NCBI GenBank assembly: GCA_015478945.1
Contig: JABUQX010097306.1
Coordinates: 1-10,251, forward strand
Direction: 5' to 3'
From: Trachelipus rathkii
Lineage: Eukaryota > Arthropoda > Malacostraca > Isopoda > Trachelipodidae
DNA: 10,251 nucleotides
Position 1 is the stretch's first letter, and the number at the start of each line of letters is the position of its first letter. The position numbers were made by a program, and so were the translations under genes. Positions 1 to 8,110 of this stretch are shown piece by piece. The notes below the pieces were generated by a model, which saw only the letters and a list, made by a program, of their open reading frames with translations, ran no database searches and was not told the origin of the DNA.

Positions 1-1235
1 ACGACGAGCTCTTAGTAGGGATTCTTCTATCCAGCGTTGATCACTATAACTCACCTTATTGCCGTGAGATCTGTAATGATGATAGAGGACTATACCACCC
101 CCATCAGCTGTATGTAATAATATAAAGCTGTCGATTTCTTCCTGTCAGGTTCCTCTCTTCCTACTGAACTGGAGTCCACACTTCCAATTGTTGTCACTTT
201 ATACACTTCCGCGTACCCCGTTCCCACGGTTTTCGCTTACAATTTTGTACGGTTGCTACACCCCTTTCGACGTCGTTAACCCTAATAGGTAAATATTATT
301 TTCTATTGTCTATCCTGTTTGCCTCTCTTCCTGGTCCTAGACCGTACTTAATCCAGCATGTCTACTTATATAAGTATCTGTTCAATTGTCACGTGCCATG
401 TTTGCCCCCTCGGACCCACGTTCGCTATCCTACACTGTTATGAATGCTCTTTTACGTCAATATTTCCTATTTTATTGCGCATTCCACTATTAACTTTTTG
501 ACTTACGCCTTAATTATTCGTGTATGCTTATTGATTTCATTTCACCGTAGGTTCCGTTTTATTTTACACAATCCGTGTTTGCCACTCATTTTTTAAGGCA
601 CGTAATAACTCTTACTTGAGTCTTATCACATTCATGACAACTACCTGATATACGACTATTATTATAAATTAGAATGAAACATTTTCGTTTTTACCTTCTG
701 TTAGGTTACTTTATAATCTTGACCTTCTGTGGAGTAACATTCAGACAATTGGCACATTAATGATCAGTTGCCACTTGCTGGAATAGATACACGTAGATAT
801 AGGTTTTAGGCTTAGTCTCGTAATCAGCAGCAGTTTTTCGTTGAGTCATCTTCTACGGTTCTATTCCTCACCCTAAATTAAGAGAAAGTATCATATTCCA
901 CAAAGGACGAGAAGAAGAGAACTGGGTTTAAATCAGATGCGGCCCCCTCGATAGTGGTAGTTGGACAAATATCCTATCCCTAAATATTCGAGAAAGCTTG
1001 GGAAACAAAAGCACCTCTTTGGCTATTGAAAACCACATGGGACTAAAACATAGAACTTAAAACATTTAGATAAAAACAATACAAAATATTAATCTAGACG
1101 AGCAAATTCGCCTTTTTTAAAAGTAAAAATGGAGACAACTGGACAGCACAAGTTACGGGGAGCTCAAAAAAGCTAATTTAAACTCGTACAACACTCTAAG
1201 ATAACTCTTAGAGTTTAAAAGTTCCAGTCGTCGCC
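1..1235. other. Unassigned, moderately AT-rich sequence
   Basis: No reading frame of useful length is open on either strand and no protein motif or RNA gene is recognised. Composition is more balanced than the DNA to its right and leans to pyrimidines on the plus strand over roughly 130-560. On the minus strand, the block near 150-200 has a vague look of the junction between a long terminal repeat and a primer-binding site, with a TATA-like motif upstream near 370. This is too weak to call an element. From about 1000 to 1235 the sequence grades into A-rich DNA before the microsatellite. Confidence 0.5.
363..376. repeat. 14-bp perfect palindrome with a TATA core
   Basis: TACTTATATAAGTA equals its own reverse complement. 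The core TATATAAG on either strand resembles a TATA box, but AT-rich DNA yields such motifs often, and no transcript start or gene lies where it would help. Confidence 0.5.
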
Positions 1236-1326
1236 ATATAATATATATAGTATATACTATAGTATAATATATATATATACTATATATAAATATATATAAA
1301 TATAAGTATATATACATATAATATAT

Positions 1327-1371
<45 letters not shown>

Positions 1372-1556
1372 ATTATATTATATTATATAATAATATATAT
1401 ATATATATATAAGTAGTATATTATATATCTATATATAGTATATATACGTATACTAATATATATTATATAGTATATTATATATCTATACTAATATATATAT
1501 AGTATATATATAATATATATTTTATACATCATATATATATATATTATTATATACTA

Positions 1557-1614
<58 letters not shown>
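1236..1614. repeat. Long (TA)n microsatellite
   Basis: Almost 380 bases of alternating T and A, interrupted by scattered G, C and phase slips (for example TATAGTATA and ATACTATA). The last stretch, about 1558-1614, is an uninterrupted AT run of about 57 bases, which suggests recent expansion at that end. That end abuts the 3' side of the minus-strand LINE fragment. Long alternating AT can form cruciforms and is a common place for assembly or polymerase slippage errors, so the exact length is uncertain. Confidence 0.97.
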
Positions 1615-1616
<2 letters not shown>

Positions 1617-1733
1617 AGATAGCTCATGCAACACGGTCCTCCCATATAACTGCGGGGTAGTGTCAGGAGGTTGCGAATCGGAAATGCTGGTCACTTATTG
1701 CATTGTTCCATGTTGATTAATTAATGTCAAACT
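1615..1733 (-). other. Probable 3' untranslated tail of the LINE fragment
   Basis: This sequence lies between the LINE stop codon and the microsatellite and has no coding signal. Its composition is mixed, unlike the TA tract that follows, so the element most likely ends close to 1615-1620 and passes directly into (TA)n. Whether the TA run is the element's own terminal repeat or the insertion target cannot be decided from one copy. Confidence 0.5.
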
Positions 1734-2756
1734 TTAACGGAACTTTCCATGTATTACTCTTCTCCAAGTAATACTATCATGACTTAATCTATTTCCTTCG
1801 TCTATACTAATCCCCTTTGTTATTAATAGCTCCTTTACTCCATCAACCATCATCTCTACAATATTTGGGATTGCTTCATCTCCTATTGCCAACCACTTCG
1901 GACATAAAAAACCTTCTTAGCCAGTCTGTTATCATTCATCCTAAGCACGTGTTCATACCATCTTAGTACCCTTTGATTTACATTTCTCCTATCGGCACAT
2001 ATCCCTTATCTTTACATTACTAATTCTATCTTTTCTATTTACCCCACAAATATCTTGAAAAACCTCTCATTTCCAAACCCTCAACTATTTTTTTTCCTTT
2101 TAGAGTTTAATGCCCACGTTTCACACCCACACAGAACAGTTGAAACAAATGTACACTCAAACAATTTCATTTTTACCTTTGTTAAATTTTACTTTTTTCA
2201 TAATTCTTTAGGGTTTCTTAAAATTCTTTTACCCTTTACAACCATATGGTCAATCTCTTCTTTCATGCCTCCGAAAGCTCCAATATCCATTCCTAAGTCC
2301 CTAAATACTGTAGTCTCTGTTAGGCTTTTCCCATTCACCTTTATTTACTTTACTTTTGGCAGAATTAATTTTTAATCCTTTTCCTTGGCACACTCTTTTA
2401 AACTCAAGTACCAAATCCCTCAGTTTTTTTTTGGTATCAGCAGCCAAGACAGTGTCGTCAGCAATTAAATAATACCTATTTCCAGTGCACCTTTGCATTC
2501 CTTTCTTATGTCAGCTCCTTTCCCAATTATATACATATCCCTAACTACATTATCTAAAAATATATTAAACAGCCGTGGAAACATAACACAACCTTATCTC
2601 AGATCCACTCTTACTTTAAACCACTCTCCTTCCCTCCTGTTAATCTCCAAACATATGCTCCACTGTTCCTGTAAAATACTTTAGTAACAAATCATTTACT
2701 CTTTGACTTTCTAATGTTATCGACAACTTCCCTCTTTGCACTCTATCAAATGCACT
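1620..2756 (-). mobile_element. 5'-truncated, decayed non-LTR retrotransposon (LINE, RTE-like)
   Basis: Read on the minus strand, this is the second half of a LINE polyprotein: reverse transcriptase from the first catalytic aspartate onward, then the C-terminal region and a short 3' untranslated stretch. It starts abruptly at 2756 against one (TA)n tract and ends near 1620 against another. The endonuclease and the N-terminal half of the polymerase are missing. Ending in a simple repeat rather than poly(A) fits RTE-type elements, which typically finish in short tandem repeats; the family call is therefore RTE-like but not proven. Several frameshifts and stops show that the copy is long dead. 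Confidence 0.9.
1734..2756 (-). pseudogene. LINE reverse transcriptase pseudogene, C-terminal half
   Basis: Intact relatives copy element RNA into DNA at a nicked chromosomal target. Motifs follow in the correct order on the minus strand, in alternating frames: AFDRV (about 2753-2739), holding the first metal-binding Asp; EWFKVRVDLR followed by GCVM (about 2626-2580), where the usual Gln before GC is now a TAA at 2594-2596; LFNIFLDNVV just after; the catalytic LIADDTVLAAD box (ADD at 2462-2454, Ile in place of the usual Phe or Tyr); LVLEFKRVCQGKGLKIN and KSKV; VNGK then LGMDIG, GGMKEEIDH (about 2338-2240); TVLCGCETWALN (from 2140); VNQRVLRWYEHVLRMNDNRL (from 1981); and DGVKELL (from 1844) to a TAA at 1734-1736. 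The reading frame changes at least four times. The only open piece of note is 2301-2498. It cannot make a working enzyme. Confidence 0.92.
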
Positions 2757-3003
2757 TATATATATACTATATATAATTATATATATATATATAGTATATA
2801 TATATACTATATATATATATAGTATATATATATAGATATATATAGTATATACTATATATATAGTATATATATATATATATGTATATTATATATATGTATA
2901 GAATATAATATATATAGATATATATACTATATATAATTATTAGCTATATATAATTATATATATATACGTATATACTAATATATATAATTCTATATATATA
3001 TAT
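2757..3003. repeat. Imperfect (TA)n microsatellite
   Basis: About 245 bases of alternating TA broken by regularly recurring AGTATAT and ATACTATA variants and a few G and C. It starts at the very base where reverse transcriptase homology stops, so it either replaced, interrupted or received the truncated LINE. Confidence 0.97.
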
Positions 3004-4655
3004 CAAAATTATACAAAAAATTCAAAATTACTCATCCGCATTTGAACTTGTCCGAAGATCTGCACCAGTTTTCGGAACTCGAGCCCTCGGCTGTTGGTAA
3101 ATACGCAAAGTGTTTTTAGACCATTTACCAATAAACCACGATGAGCTAAAAAGGAAATTTAAAACTTGAAAGAAAAATACTGTTTTCCCAAAGGTAATTT
3201 ACAGTAATTGAAGTACTGTTTTAAAATGACCTTTGACCGAAGCTTCCCCCTCCTCACACTCGGGTCAAGGGTCCAAACAGAGTCCAACTCAGAGTGCATA
3301 ACTGTATATTTACAACATGCTGAAAGACGTTGAAGCCTCATGCTAATAATAGCAACGAAATTGCATGCATAGCGATAAGATTAAAAGATATTATAAGATA
3401 TATATATTAATTCAATATAAAGTTTAAATAAAATTGTATATACATCGTAAAAGAGTTTCCAAAACACTATATCATGGTACAACTTTTAAAATGTTTTTGC
3501 TTGACGTGAGGTAATACTTTTAAAATCAATTACACATGATTTAGAATGTATAGGTCTGCATGTTTTTTGCAAATATGATCATATTTCAGATGGAAACAAT
3601 CACAATTAACTTATATTTATTCAAACTCGTACGTTTTCTAACCACTGCAATTTACTATAACATGACACTGCTTTCAATTATATGCGACTGGTATAAAAAT
3701 CATAGGTAACTCGCGTTATTAAAATATCTTTAAAACACTTTTAGAAATATATTGATTAAAGTATATATTTCTTTTGTATGATGAAATATTTGAATATTGC
3801 TTAAAGTTTCTTATTGAACTCTTGAATCAAGTCTTTTGGATAAAAATAAAAGTTGTTAGCTAAAGAGTTACCATTGAGGGCTAAATGCAATTTGTTACTG
3901 TATTACGATGACAAAACACTTAAATGTGCTAAAGATTATTTTTCTAAAATTATTTAGTTCTCATTGATATAGTTTTCTACACAGTTATTTGTGATTCTCA
4001 AAGAACATTGTTATAGTTTCTTCTACTTGTTCATGAAACAATATAACTATTTACTTTGAGCTGTCATCTTAATGGCTTTAAGAATATGAGATCAAATGAG
4101 TTACTAAAAAGCGCTTAATTCTTAGCATTAGTTCTTAACAGCTATTTCGATCGTTTATACTCATATTACTACATGATTACCAGTTCTCTTAACTTGGGTC
4201 TAACCTAAAACTTTGTCCTGAATCCATCTTAATCTCTCCTTATAAATTCTTAAATCTTAATAGAATTAAAGAAATAGTTGTAAAGTCAAGTTGTCCTAAT
4301 ATGTATGCTGTTTGAAAGTAGAAAATCAGTAGAAAGATATTTTGCTGAGAAAGATTAGAATTATATATTGCTATATTACATCATCACACAGCGTTCTTTT
4401 GTTATTGTGATTCTTCTCCATTTGAAAGCAATGTATCTGGATAGTTGAACGTGCACTTTCATTCGGCCCAGCCCATGACAATTCAAAAATTTTCAAGATA
4501 TTTTCGGTTGTGACAATCATGTTGATTTTGTAATTTCATTTTGAACTTCTTGGTAGGATGTTTCTTTTATGAAGAAAGAATTTCATGTGTTTTACACTGG
4601 ATTACTCGATGATACTGAGAAGTTATCATACATTCAAATATTCGATACTGGGTGG
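3004..4655. other. AT-rich sequence without recognisable gene
   Basis: About 1.65 kb. The first 340 bases are slightly less AT-rich (for example around 3050-3090 and 3230-3300) and may be a fragment of some repeat, but no reading frame on either strand has family-like motifs. The 60-codon minus-strand frame at 3159-3341 shows no recognisable domain. From 3360 on, the DNA is uniform AT-rich sequence of intergenic or intronic character with stops in all frames. Confidence 0.6.
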
Positions 4656-4676
4656 TAATATATATATATATATATA
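4656..4676. repeat. Short (TA)n run
   Basis: About 20 bases of perfect TA alternation in otherwise unremarkable AT-rich DNA. Confidence 0.9.
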
Positions 4677-4780
4677 GAGGCTTTCTTCATATTGGAACCA
4701 GACAGTTGACTGATGTACTCATTCTATCCCTTTTGGATGAGCTTACCTTTATCATCTATTATTTGTCTTCTTACAGTTTT

Positions 4781-4968
4781 ATTTCTCTTTTTTTTTTTTT
4801 TTTTTTTTTTGGCTTTGTGGTTCATACTTCTACTGTGTCCAATGTGAGTGTTATCTAGTGATAATCTCTCTATTTTGCCTGTCCTTTTCCTCGTTAAGCC
4901 AGGAGGATAAATAACAGACTACATAAAGAAATTATTTTCAATAACCTTCTTCATGGACTGATTTCTCT
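4781..4968 (-). mobile_element. Candidate small retroposed insertion with A-tail
   Basis: On the minus strand, a roughly 150-base sequence (4960 down to 4811) is followed directly by 23 A residues. The 8-mer ATTTCTCT occurs at 4781-4788 and again at 4961-4968, exactly flanking tail and body, as a target-site duplication would. The body has no recognised tRNA, 7SL or coding similarity and no polyadenylation signal close to the tail. Eight AT-rich matching bases can arise by chance, so this is a hypothesis only. Confidence 0.25.
4788..4810. repeat. Poly-T run of 23 (poly-A on the minus strand)
   Basis: An uninterrupted homopolymer of 23 T. It is the only long homopolymer in the window, and a natural candidate for the A-tail of a retroposed sequence on the minus strand. 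Confidence 0.95.
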
Positions 4969-5487
4969 ATTTACTTTCTTTCTGCTTTGAAGGCTTCTCT
5001 ATTTATTAAAAGTATTTTAATGTGTGATCTGCTGATATCGTTCTTTATTGTTGAAATTCTGCAGGGTTTTGGTGATATTCTGTATAAATTTAATATGGCA
5101 TTTTCTTCTAAATGGTTCTCTATGCATCATGTGTTCATTCCTATTTTCTTATTTTATATTGCAACCTGCATTTCTTTGTATTTCTCCGATCATCACTAAA
5201 TACCATGCACCATCTCTTGTGTCGCCTTGAAAGTTCAAAACTAGAGTTACATCTCTTGGCTTTTTAACACCTTTACCAAATTTGAAATCGCATGTAAGGC
5301 CTTATACATACAATCTCTTGGATTTTGTTGTTTCTTTGTTCACAAAGATAGGCGGTTGGTATGATCAGATGAAACTTTTGATTGATCTGCGTAGTCAGCT
5401 TCATGCTTGTATTATATAGAGAGTTTTAGAGTTGAAGTTACTACTTCGATAAGAGTGACAATGGATGTTTGTCAACAGTCTTTACCT
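4969..5487. other. AT-rich sequence, no feature seen
   Basis: The frames open here (for example 4987-5230, plus strand) are hydrophobic, Phe- and Ile-rich translations typical of T-rich non-coding DNA. They lack a plausible start context or any motif. Confidence 0.6.
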
Positions 5488-6190
5488 CTATCTTTCTCTT
5501 TTCCACAAATATTTAGCTTCTTCCAATACATCAATCAGATGAGTCCGAAGAACTTCGTGTCTTATTAGAATTAGAAAAGCTGGAAGGCGAGCATTTTTAA
5601 TCTCTGTTCCTTCAGAAAGATAATCGCTTATGCTTGTCATGCAGCTCTCTTCGGGCAATTCCAGTTTTCTTCTTCTGCTATTAACTCTGTATCTTCTGCT
5701 CAATGCGCGATGATACTTGCGACTTTTAAAGATGGTGGACACTTATACGTCATGGTGTCATTAACGTTTACCCTAAGTACATTAGAGTTGTGCGATGAGG
5801 TTTCTTTATAGAGACTATCATCAATTTGGATCAGCGTATTTTTCCGAATTTCCTTTATCTCGTACTTCATACGTCTACTCTTTCTTTTCCAAGAGGTTCT
5901 ACACATCATTATGTGTAAAGCAGTATGATCCTTACAGCTTTCGGTATCTTCTATGTACCTCATCATTCTAGTTCACACTTGTGATCATAATCGAATGTAA
6001 ATTGACCATTCCCTTACTCCCTTACTTGCAGAATCAAATATCTGAATCAAATCGAGAAGGTCGGGACTCTAACAGTTCCTTACTAACTGTGGCCTTACCA
6101 AGTGTAAGCTGCACTCGATTCCCATTTGAATGACTATGCATGCTCGGGACGGAATTATTTCATCCTTTGTATAATTTACCTAAAGGTTGC
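5488..6190 (-). pseudogene. Decayed coding sequence of unknown family, distal part
   Basis: The composition is visibly less AT-rich than its surroundings. Two overlapping minus-strand frames (5966 to 5700, then 5742 to 5488) together cover nearly 480 bases, as expected for one reading frame split by a frameshift near 5720-5740. The translations are rich in charged residues (for example LIQIDDSLYKETSSHNSN and LELPEESCMTSISDYLSEG), unlike the Phe/Ile-rich shadows elsewhere. Upstream on the same strand, 6190-6030 reads as a further frame with a few stops. No domain is recognised. It could be the remnant of a transposon or other repeat-borne gene, or of a host gene; the shared segment with 7963-8076 favours a repeat. 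Confidence 0.35.
6040..6157 (-). repeat. Dispersed repeat, copy A
   Basis: Aligns to 7963-8076 in the same orientation. Shared blocks on the plus strand include GAAGGTCGG/GAGGTCGG, TGTAAGCT, the ACTC plus pyrimidine-rich stretch, GCTCGG and GAATTA, in the same order with small gaps. By eye, identity is roughly two thirds. On the minus strand it lies inside decayed coding sequence, so the shared segment may have been part of a protein. Confidence 0.65.
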
Positions 6191-6600
6191 AAGTAATGCT
6201 CATTCTCAGATGGTAAATCCTTTACCTCTCTGTCGTACAGGTAAGTGAGCTAAGTATAAAGTAATTTTAACTTGCAATTGGAATCAATCTTCGGATCCCC
6301 TTCACCTAAAATTTACAATCTTTGTATAGGTGGCCCTACAGCATGTTTTCCCTAATGCCTTATTATCCTCAGAATCTCCTTCAAAAGTGTCTGAGTTCTT
6401 CATCGGTACTATCCTCACGAGTTTACGAATAAATCCGGAGGTCTGGAGACTTTATAATCGTACAAGTCACCTACAAAAACATCACACATGAACGTTCGAG
6501 GCGGTCTTTCTTGAGACTTTATAACATTACAGATCACCTACAAAAACATCTTGCGATATTGTTTCGAGGCGGTCCAGATACCTTTCTTTACTGGCATATA
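6191..6600 (-). pseudogene. Decayed coding sequence of unknown family, proximal part
   Basis: On the minus strand, several adjoining frames look protein-like: DVFVGDLYDYKVSRPPDLF near 6470-6410, an acidic stretch containing DTFEGDSEDNKALGK near 6400-6340, then LYDREVKDLPSENEHYLQPL near 6240-6185, which continues toward the distal part with single stops. Acidic, Lys/Glu-rich stretches are unusual for random AT-rich DNA. No catalytic motif or named domain is visible and function is unknown. The frame changes at least twice, so it is not expressed as one protein. It contains an internal tandem duplication. Confidence 0.3.
6446..6574 (-). repeat. Tandem direct repeat, two units of about 67 bp
   Basis: On the plus strand, GAGACTTTATAA at 6446 recurs as GAGACTTTATAA at 6513, and TCACCTACAAAAACATC and TTCGAGGCGGTC recur in the same order, 67-68 bases apart. 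A partial third copy of the GGAGGTCT end lies just upstream at about 6434-6443. The units are about 80 percent alike with the middle diverged. On the minus strand both units can be read as a DVFVGDL-containing peptide preceded by DRLE, so this may be a repeat of about 22 residues inside a former protein. Confidence 0.85.
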
Positions 6601-6902
6601 TCAAAAAGAATGGAAAGCTATTTATATGATAGTTTAAAATGCTTTCAAAAAAAAATACAATAATGTTACAATTTTCCTATGTTCGATGGGGAATAAAAAA
6701 AATATATTAAATTGGGTTCCTGAAACTTAACTATGCTGTGGTGAATTAATATCATGTTCTTCAACATAAATTTTCTATGCTTCCTAAACCTAAAATTTAA
6801 ATCGGCTGTGCCTTTTAGCCTCAATTCTATACTTAATCAACCTTCTTCATAGTCAGTTTGCCTGTACTGAACTATGTAGCATGCTAATCGAAGTGACTAA
6901 CC
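6601..6902. other. AT-rich spacer
   Basis: No coding frame, RNA or repeat unit is recognised in these 300 bases. There are small A runs near 6648 and 6695. Confidence 0.6.
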
Positions 6903-7030
6903 ATACATATATATATAATATATATTATATATATATTATATATATACTATATAATATAGATATAATATTATAAATATATATATATATTTAATATATATAT
7001 ATATTATATTATATATATATATATATATAT
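6903..7030. repeat. (TA)n microsatellite
   Basis: About 128 bases of imperfect TA alternation with TTA and ATA phase slips. Confidence 0.95.
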
Positions 7031-7359
7031 TGTTCGACTGTTCATCTATCTAAAAATATTTAATATAATTGTTTTAGCGGTTAGCTAAATAAAGTATCTT
7101 CCTAACTATGGGCTTTTTTTATCGTTCGAATCTATTATTTTCTTGATTTGAAGCATTAATTGACTCTATACTTTAATGGTTTGGGTGCCTATCTGTTAAT
7201 TCTGTGCCAGATTTATCTCTGATTTAACAAAATTCCACTAACTAACTTCCATTCATTCGTTACGGGGTTTTTTCCACAGATAAGAAGTGGCTGGAATCAA
7301 TCCTTTCAATTTGCGAGGCGCCAAGCAGTGACAAAACAATACATACATAATTATTTAAT
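7031..7359. other. Spacer between two TA tracts
   Basis: About 330 bases, mostly AT-rich. Only 7262-7335 stands out, with near-balanced composition; see the candidate exon entry. Nothing else is recognised. Confidence 0.5.
7280..7350 (+). other. Candidate 3' splice site and short terminal exon
   Basis: The bases before 7280 read as a model acceptor: a CTAAC-type branch sequence at about 7249-7255, a run of T and C, then CACAG ending at 7279. The sequence that follows is open for 22 codons (KKWLESILSICEAPSSDKT and onward) to a TAA at 7348-7350 and is less AT-rich than its flanks. However, a second plus-strand frame and one minus-strand frame are also open across it, and no partner exon is identified. 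It may be an exon of a host gene, a relic, or chance. Confidence 0.18.
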
Positions 7360-7570
7360 GATATATAATATTATATTATTCGACATATAATTATATATAT
7401 ATATTATTATATATTAATACTAGTATATATATTATCTATATTTTCTTATATATATATATATATTATATATATATAATATATTAATATATATATTATATTA
7501 TATATATATATATATTATATTATATATATTATATTATTATATATATATATACTATAGATAATAAATATAC
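7360..7570. repeat. Imperfect (TA)n microsatellite
   Basis: About 210 bases of TA alternation with many ATTA and TTATA slips and few other bases. It directly follows the short balanced block at 7280-7350 and precedes the decayed coding frame at 7593. Confidence 0.93.
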
Positions 7571-7592
7571 GTATTCTAAATTACACGTATAT

Positions 7593-8110
7593 TTATATCA
7601 CTTTGGCAAAATCAATCCAAAGTTGCACACTAATCATGATCGACGACGTCTTCAACGGGTTACAATTCGCAACTCCAGCATATTTATTGGATTGACCCTT
7701 TGAATCCGCTTCACTATACCAGAAAGCTTGGTAGTCCTGATCATGGGTTATTAGCGATATTAGTACTAGGTCAGGCCTTTTCAAGTTTCCAAAATGATGC
7801 CAATTTTCCTTTATGAAAAAGTTTTCATTTTCTCTTTCGATTAGGACTTGTGCAAATTGAATCTTGACTTCAGCTAAACCTAAATGTAAGTTTATTAAAC
7901 CTCTTCATTCCAAATTGAATGGACTATCTTCATGGCTTTCCTCCATCATGACCTGAATAATTATCTTGATCAGATCAGAGAGGTCGGTTCCCACAGCGGT
8001 TTCGACTGGGACCTCACCCATGTAAGCTAAACTCATTCTCCTCCAAATGGACGAGTGAGCAGCTCGGATAGAATTAATCTTGCTCTGTTATGTACAACGC
8101 ATTCCGACAA
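7593..8110 (-). pseudogene. Decayed coding sequence of unknown family with one internal stop
   Basis: A single minus-strand frame runs from about 8076 to a TAA at 7593 with just one internal stop, a TGA near 7906. That is about 160 codons in which about eight stops would be expected by chance, and more in DNA this AT-rich. Readable pieces are RMSLAYMGEVPVETAVGTDL (from about 8040), SDLIKIIIQVMMEESHED, LAEVKIQFAQVLIE, then LISLITHDQDYQAFWYSEAD and SNKYAGVANCNPLKTSSIM. The residue mix is ordinary and soluble, unlike the hydrophobic translations nearby. Farther upstream (8160-8074) another frame, IKIERIQNCRNALYITEQD, suggests a frameshift. I do not recognise the protein. No signal peptide, membrane span or catalytic motif is visible. 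A repeat-borne gene is likely because part of it is duplicated at 6040-6157. Confidence 0.45.
7963..8076 (-). repeat. Dispersed repeat, copy B
   Basis: Partner of 6040-6157, same orientation, about 1.9 kb away. It retains the longer open reading frame of the two, so it is probably nearer the ancestral sequence. The plus-strand blocks GAGGTCGG, TGTAAGCT, AGCTCGG and GAATTA anchor the alignment. Confidence 0.65.

Noticed and set aside
2055..2375. Plus-strand 106-codon frame
   Set aside because: It is antisense to the LINE reverse transcriptase, which has ordered family motifs on the minus strand; the Phe/Pro-rich translation is a shadow.
2493..2684. Plus-strand 63-codon frame
   Set aside because: Also antisense to the LINE polymerase region containing EWFKV and LFNIFLDNVV.
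3159..3341. Minus-strand 60-codon frame
   Set aside because: Short, no recognisable motif, and no continuation in neighbouring frames.
4652..4858. Plus-strand frame with YIYIY and poly-Phe
   Set aside because: It is a translation of the TA run and the poly-T run; it has no ATG start and no domain.
4987..5230. Two overlapping hydrophobic plus-strand frames, membrane-protein-like
   Set aside because: T-rich DNA gives Phe/Ile/Leu-rich translations automatically; the longer frame begins without ATG, and there is no supporting context.
7115..7145. tRNA T-arm-like GTTCGAATC
   Set aside because: No flanking stems, no A-box at the proper distance and no acceptor stem could be formed.
1236..7570. 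TA tracts as replication origin or scaffold attachment sites
   Set aside because: Plain dinucleotide repeats explain them; sequence alone gives no evidence of such a role.
7986..8013. Possible tRNA-derived region (GGTTTCGACT, B-box-like) in repeat copy B
   Set aside because: The match needs an inserted base, is not conserved in copy A, and no A-box lies upstream; the same bases are in an open reading frame on the other strand.
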